A DNA stretch of 15,220 nt. Origin: an uncultured Bacillota bacterium (lineage in GTDB: Bacteria; Bacillota; Clostridia; Peptostreptococcales; Anaerovoracaceae). The position numbers were made by a program, and so were the translations under genes. The DNA lies in NCBI GenBank assembly GCA_946629205.1, contig CAMOXP010000012.1, positions 1 through 15,220 of the forward strand, given 5' to 3'. Of the stretch, positions 14,675 to 15,220 are shown one piece after another. Each line of letters opens with the position of its first letter. The first letter of the stretch is position 1. The notes below the pieces were generated by a model that had not been told where the DNA came from, did not search any database, and saw only the letters and a program-made list of their open reading frames with translations.

Positions 14675-14734
14675 TCGCAAAATCATAATACGGAGTTAAA
14701 TGTGTAGACGGTGCTCGGCTCAAGAGCAGCAAAT

Positions 14735-14977
14735 TTCGGAATGTAAAAGTTTTTGAACCTTAAAGACAGAATAAATACGACTTTTGATCTGGTACGGGAA
14801 ATATGCAGTCCTCAGAAAGATTCAAATCGTAGTTTTATGATCAATATGATGCAAAATTTACGAATACGAAGTCCTAACCATTCCTCTCAAACCGTCCTTA
14901 CCATCCTAAAACACCCGATGAAACCGAAAAGTCGTAGTTATCAGTATTATTTTACAAAAAAACTTTTACATTCCGAA
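14735..14977. repeat. Modular intergenic repeat element with inverted ends, intact copy (E2)
   Basis: A 243-bp element with perfect 20-bp inverted ends, TTCGGAATGTAAAAGTTTTT (14735-14754 and the complement at 14958-14977). In both arms the 15-base core is followed after exactly 24 bases by an ACTACGACT-like box (14774-14782 AATACGACT; 14930-14938 AGTCGTAGT in reverse). Inner boxes are AATCGTAGT (14825-14833) and AATACGAAG (14863-14871), so orientation alternates. The first box pair extends into an imperfect stem (14771-14790 with 14818-14838). No transposase or other coding frame is seen, and no target duplication at the edges. It resembles a MITE or a BOX-like modular repeat, or a structured RNA; I do not recognise the family. 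It lies between the thi promoter and the terminator of the neighbouring gene. Confidence 0.78.
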
Positions 14978-14999
14978 GTTGGCACCACCTACAATCAAA

Positions 15000-15023
15000 G
15001 AAGGGCTACATCAGCAGCCCTTC
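15000..15023 (-). terminator. Hairpin terminator after the FeoB-associated gene
   Basis: An 8-bp stem (GAAGGGCT with AGCCCTTC) and an 8-base loop, nine bases past the stop codon on the minus strand. The following U-tract is weak (TTTGATTG), so termination efficiency is uncertain. Confidence 0.6.
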
Positions 15024-15032
15024 ATTGTGTTA

Positions 15033-15220
15033 CTATTTCGCGTGTCCGCAGCAGGACGTCTTTTCTGCTGCTATCCCGGCTGTGATTTCCGCAGCAAGTT
15101 CGTCCATCTCTTTAGACGAATACTTGCAGCATTCCCCAGCATAGGGACAACCGACGCATTTGTTCCCCTTTTTCTTCTCTTTTATGATGTACCGCAGAGC
15201 CAGGCCGACGATGATGATCA
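15033..15220 (-). CDS. FeoB-associated Cys-rich membrane protein (5' end beyond window)
   Basis: The C-terminal 61 residues of a small protein whose start lies past the right edge. It opens with the end of a hydrophobic segment (IIIVGLALRYII), followed by a basic stretch (KEKKKGNK), a cysteine cluster (CVGCPYAGECC) and a terminal CCGH. This is the pattern of FeoB-associated Cys-rich membrane proteins, short single-span proteins usually encoded at the end of ferrous iron uptake (feo) operons; their biochemical role is unsettled. feoB is expected just outside the window, which cannot be checked here. Confidence 0.82.
   Translation of the reverse strand, partial: IIIVGLALRYIIKEKKKGNKCVGCPYAGECCKYSSKEMDELAAEITAGIAAEKTSCCGHAK

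Noticed and set aside
14735..14977. Integron attC site or a known IS end
   Set aside because: No attC core triplets or integrase is seen. The terminal sequence matches no IS family I can recall, no target duplication is visible at the edges, and no transposase is encoded.

Overview
The window is a stretch of bacterial chromosome, very probably from an anaerobic Clostridia-type Firmicute (Bacillota). Four things suggest this: the housekeeping order ftsK-rimO-pgsA-cinA-recA, a separate rplU-rpmA-obg block with an L21-type leader, SOS boxes of the Gram-positive GAAC-N4-GTTC form, and a FeoB-associated Cys-rich protein. Every gene I can support lies on the minus strand, so the layout is described from high to low coordinates, in the direction of transcription. 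The species cannot be named from the sequence.

Right edge (15033-15220): the 3' part of a FeoB-associated Cys-rich membrane protein gene, the tail of an iron-uptake operon, closed by a hairpin at 15000-15023. Next comes a 243-bp palindromic-ended repeat (14735-14977). Then a thiamine-precursor operon starts: promoter, TPP riboswitch (14555-14638) and attenuator hairpin (14512-14535), followed by a cytosolic thiamine-binding protein, an ABC permease, an NMT1/THI5-type lipoprotein and an ABC ATPase. It ends at a strong hairpin (11490-11521). The operon looks like riboswitch-controlled salvage of pyrimidine precursors; no biosynthetic thi gene is present in the window.

Centre (11402-3383): uppP-ftsK-rimO-pgsA-cinA in a tight run (cell-wall lipid carrier recycling, chromosome segregation, ribosomal protein S12 modification, phospholipid synthesis, CinA). 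recA follows under its own consensus promoter with two identical 12-bp LexA boxes. The recA leader carries three consecutive two-codon mini-ORFs. recA ends at a 10-bp hairpin (3325-3350).

Left (3330-1): a second, more degenerate copy of the 243-bp repeat fills the recA-rplU gap. Then come a consensus promoter, an L21 leader RNA, rplU with an unusual acidic plus helical C-terminal extension, rpmA without the Firmicutes N-terminal extension (and with no prp/ysxB gene between the two), a terminator merged with a 17-bp tandem repeat, obg, and an HD-domain protein gene overlapping the end of obg.

The main unexplained signal is the pair of 243-bp elements. Each has a TTCGGAATGTAAAAG end, exactly 24 bases, then an ACTACGACT box, with further boxes in alternating orientation separating unrelated interior sequence. 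A second theme is that three translation-initiation regions (obg, recA, the thi ATPase) are built of short tandem repeats.
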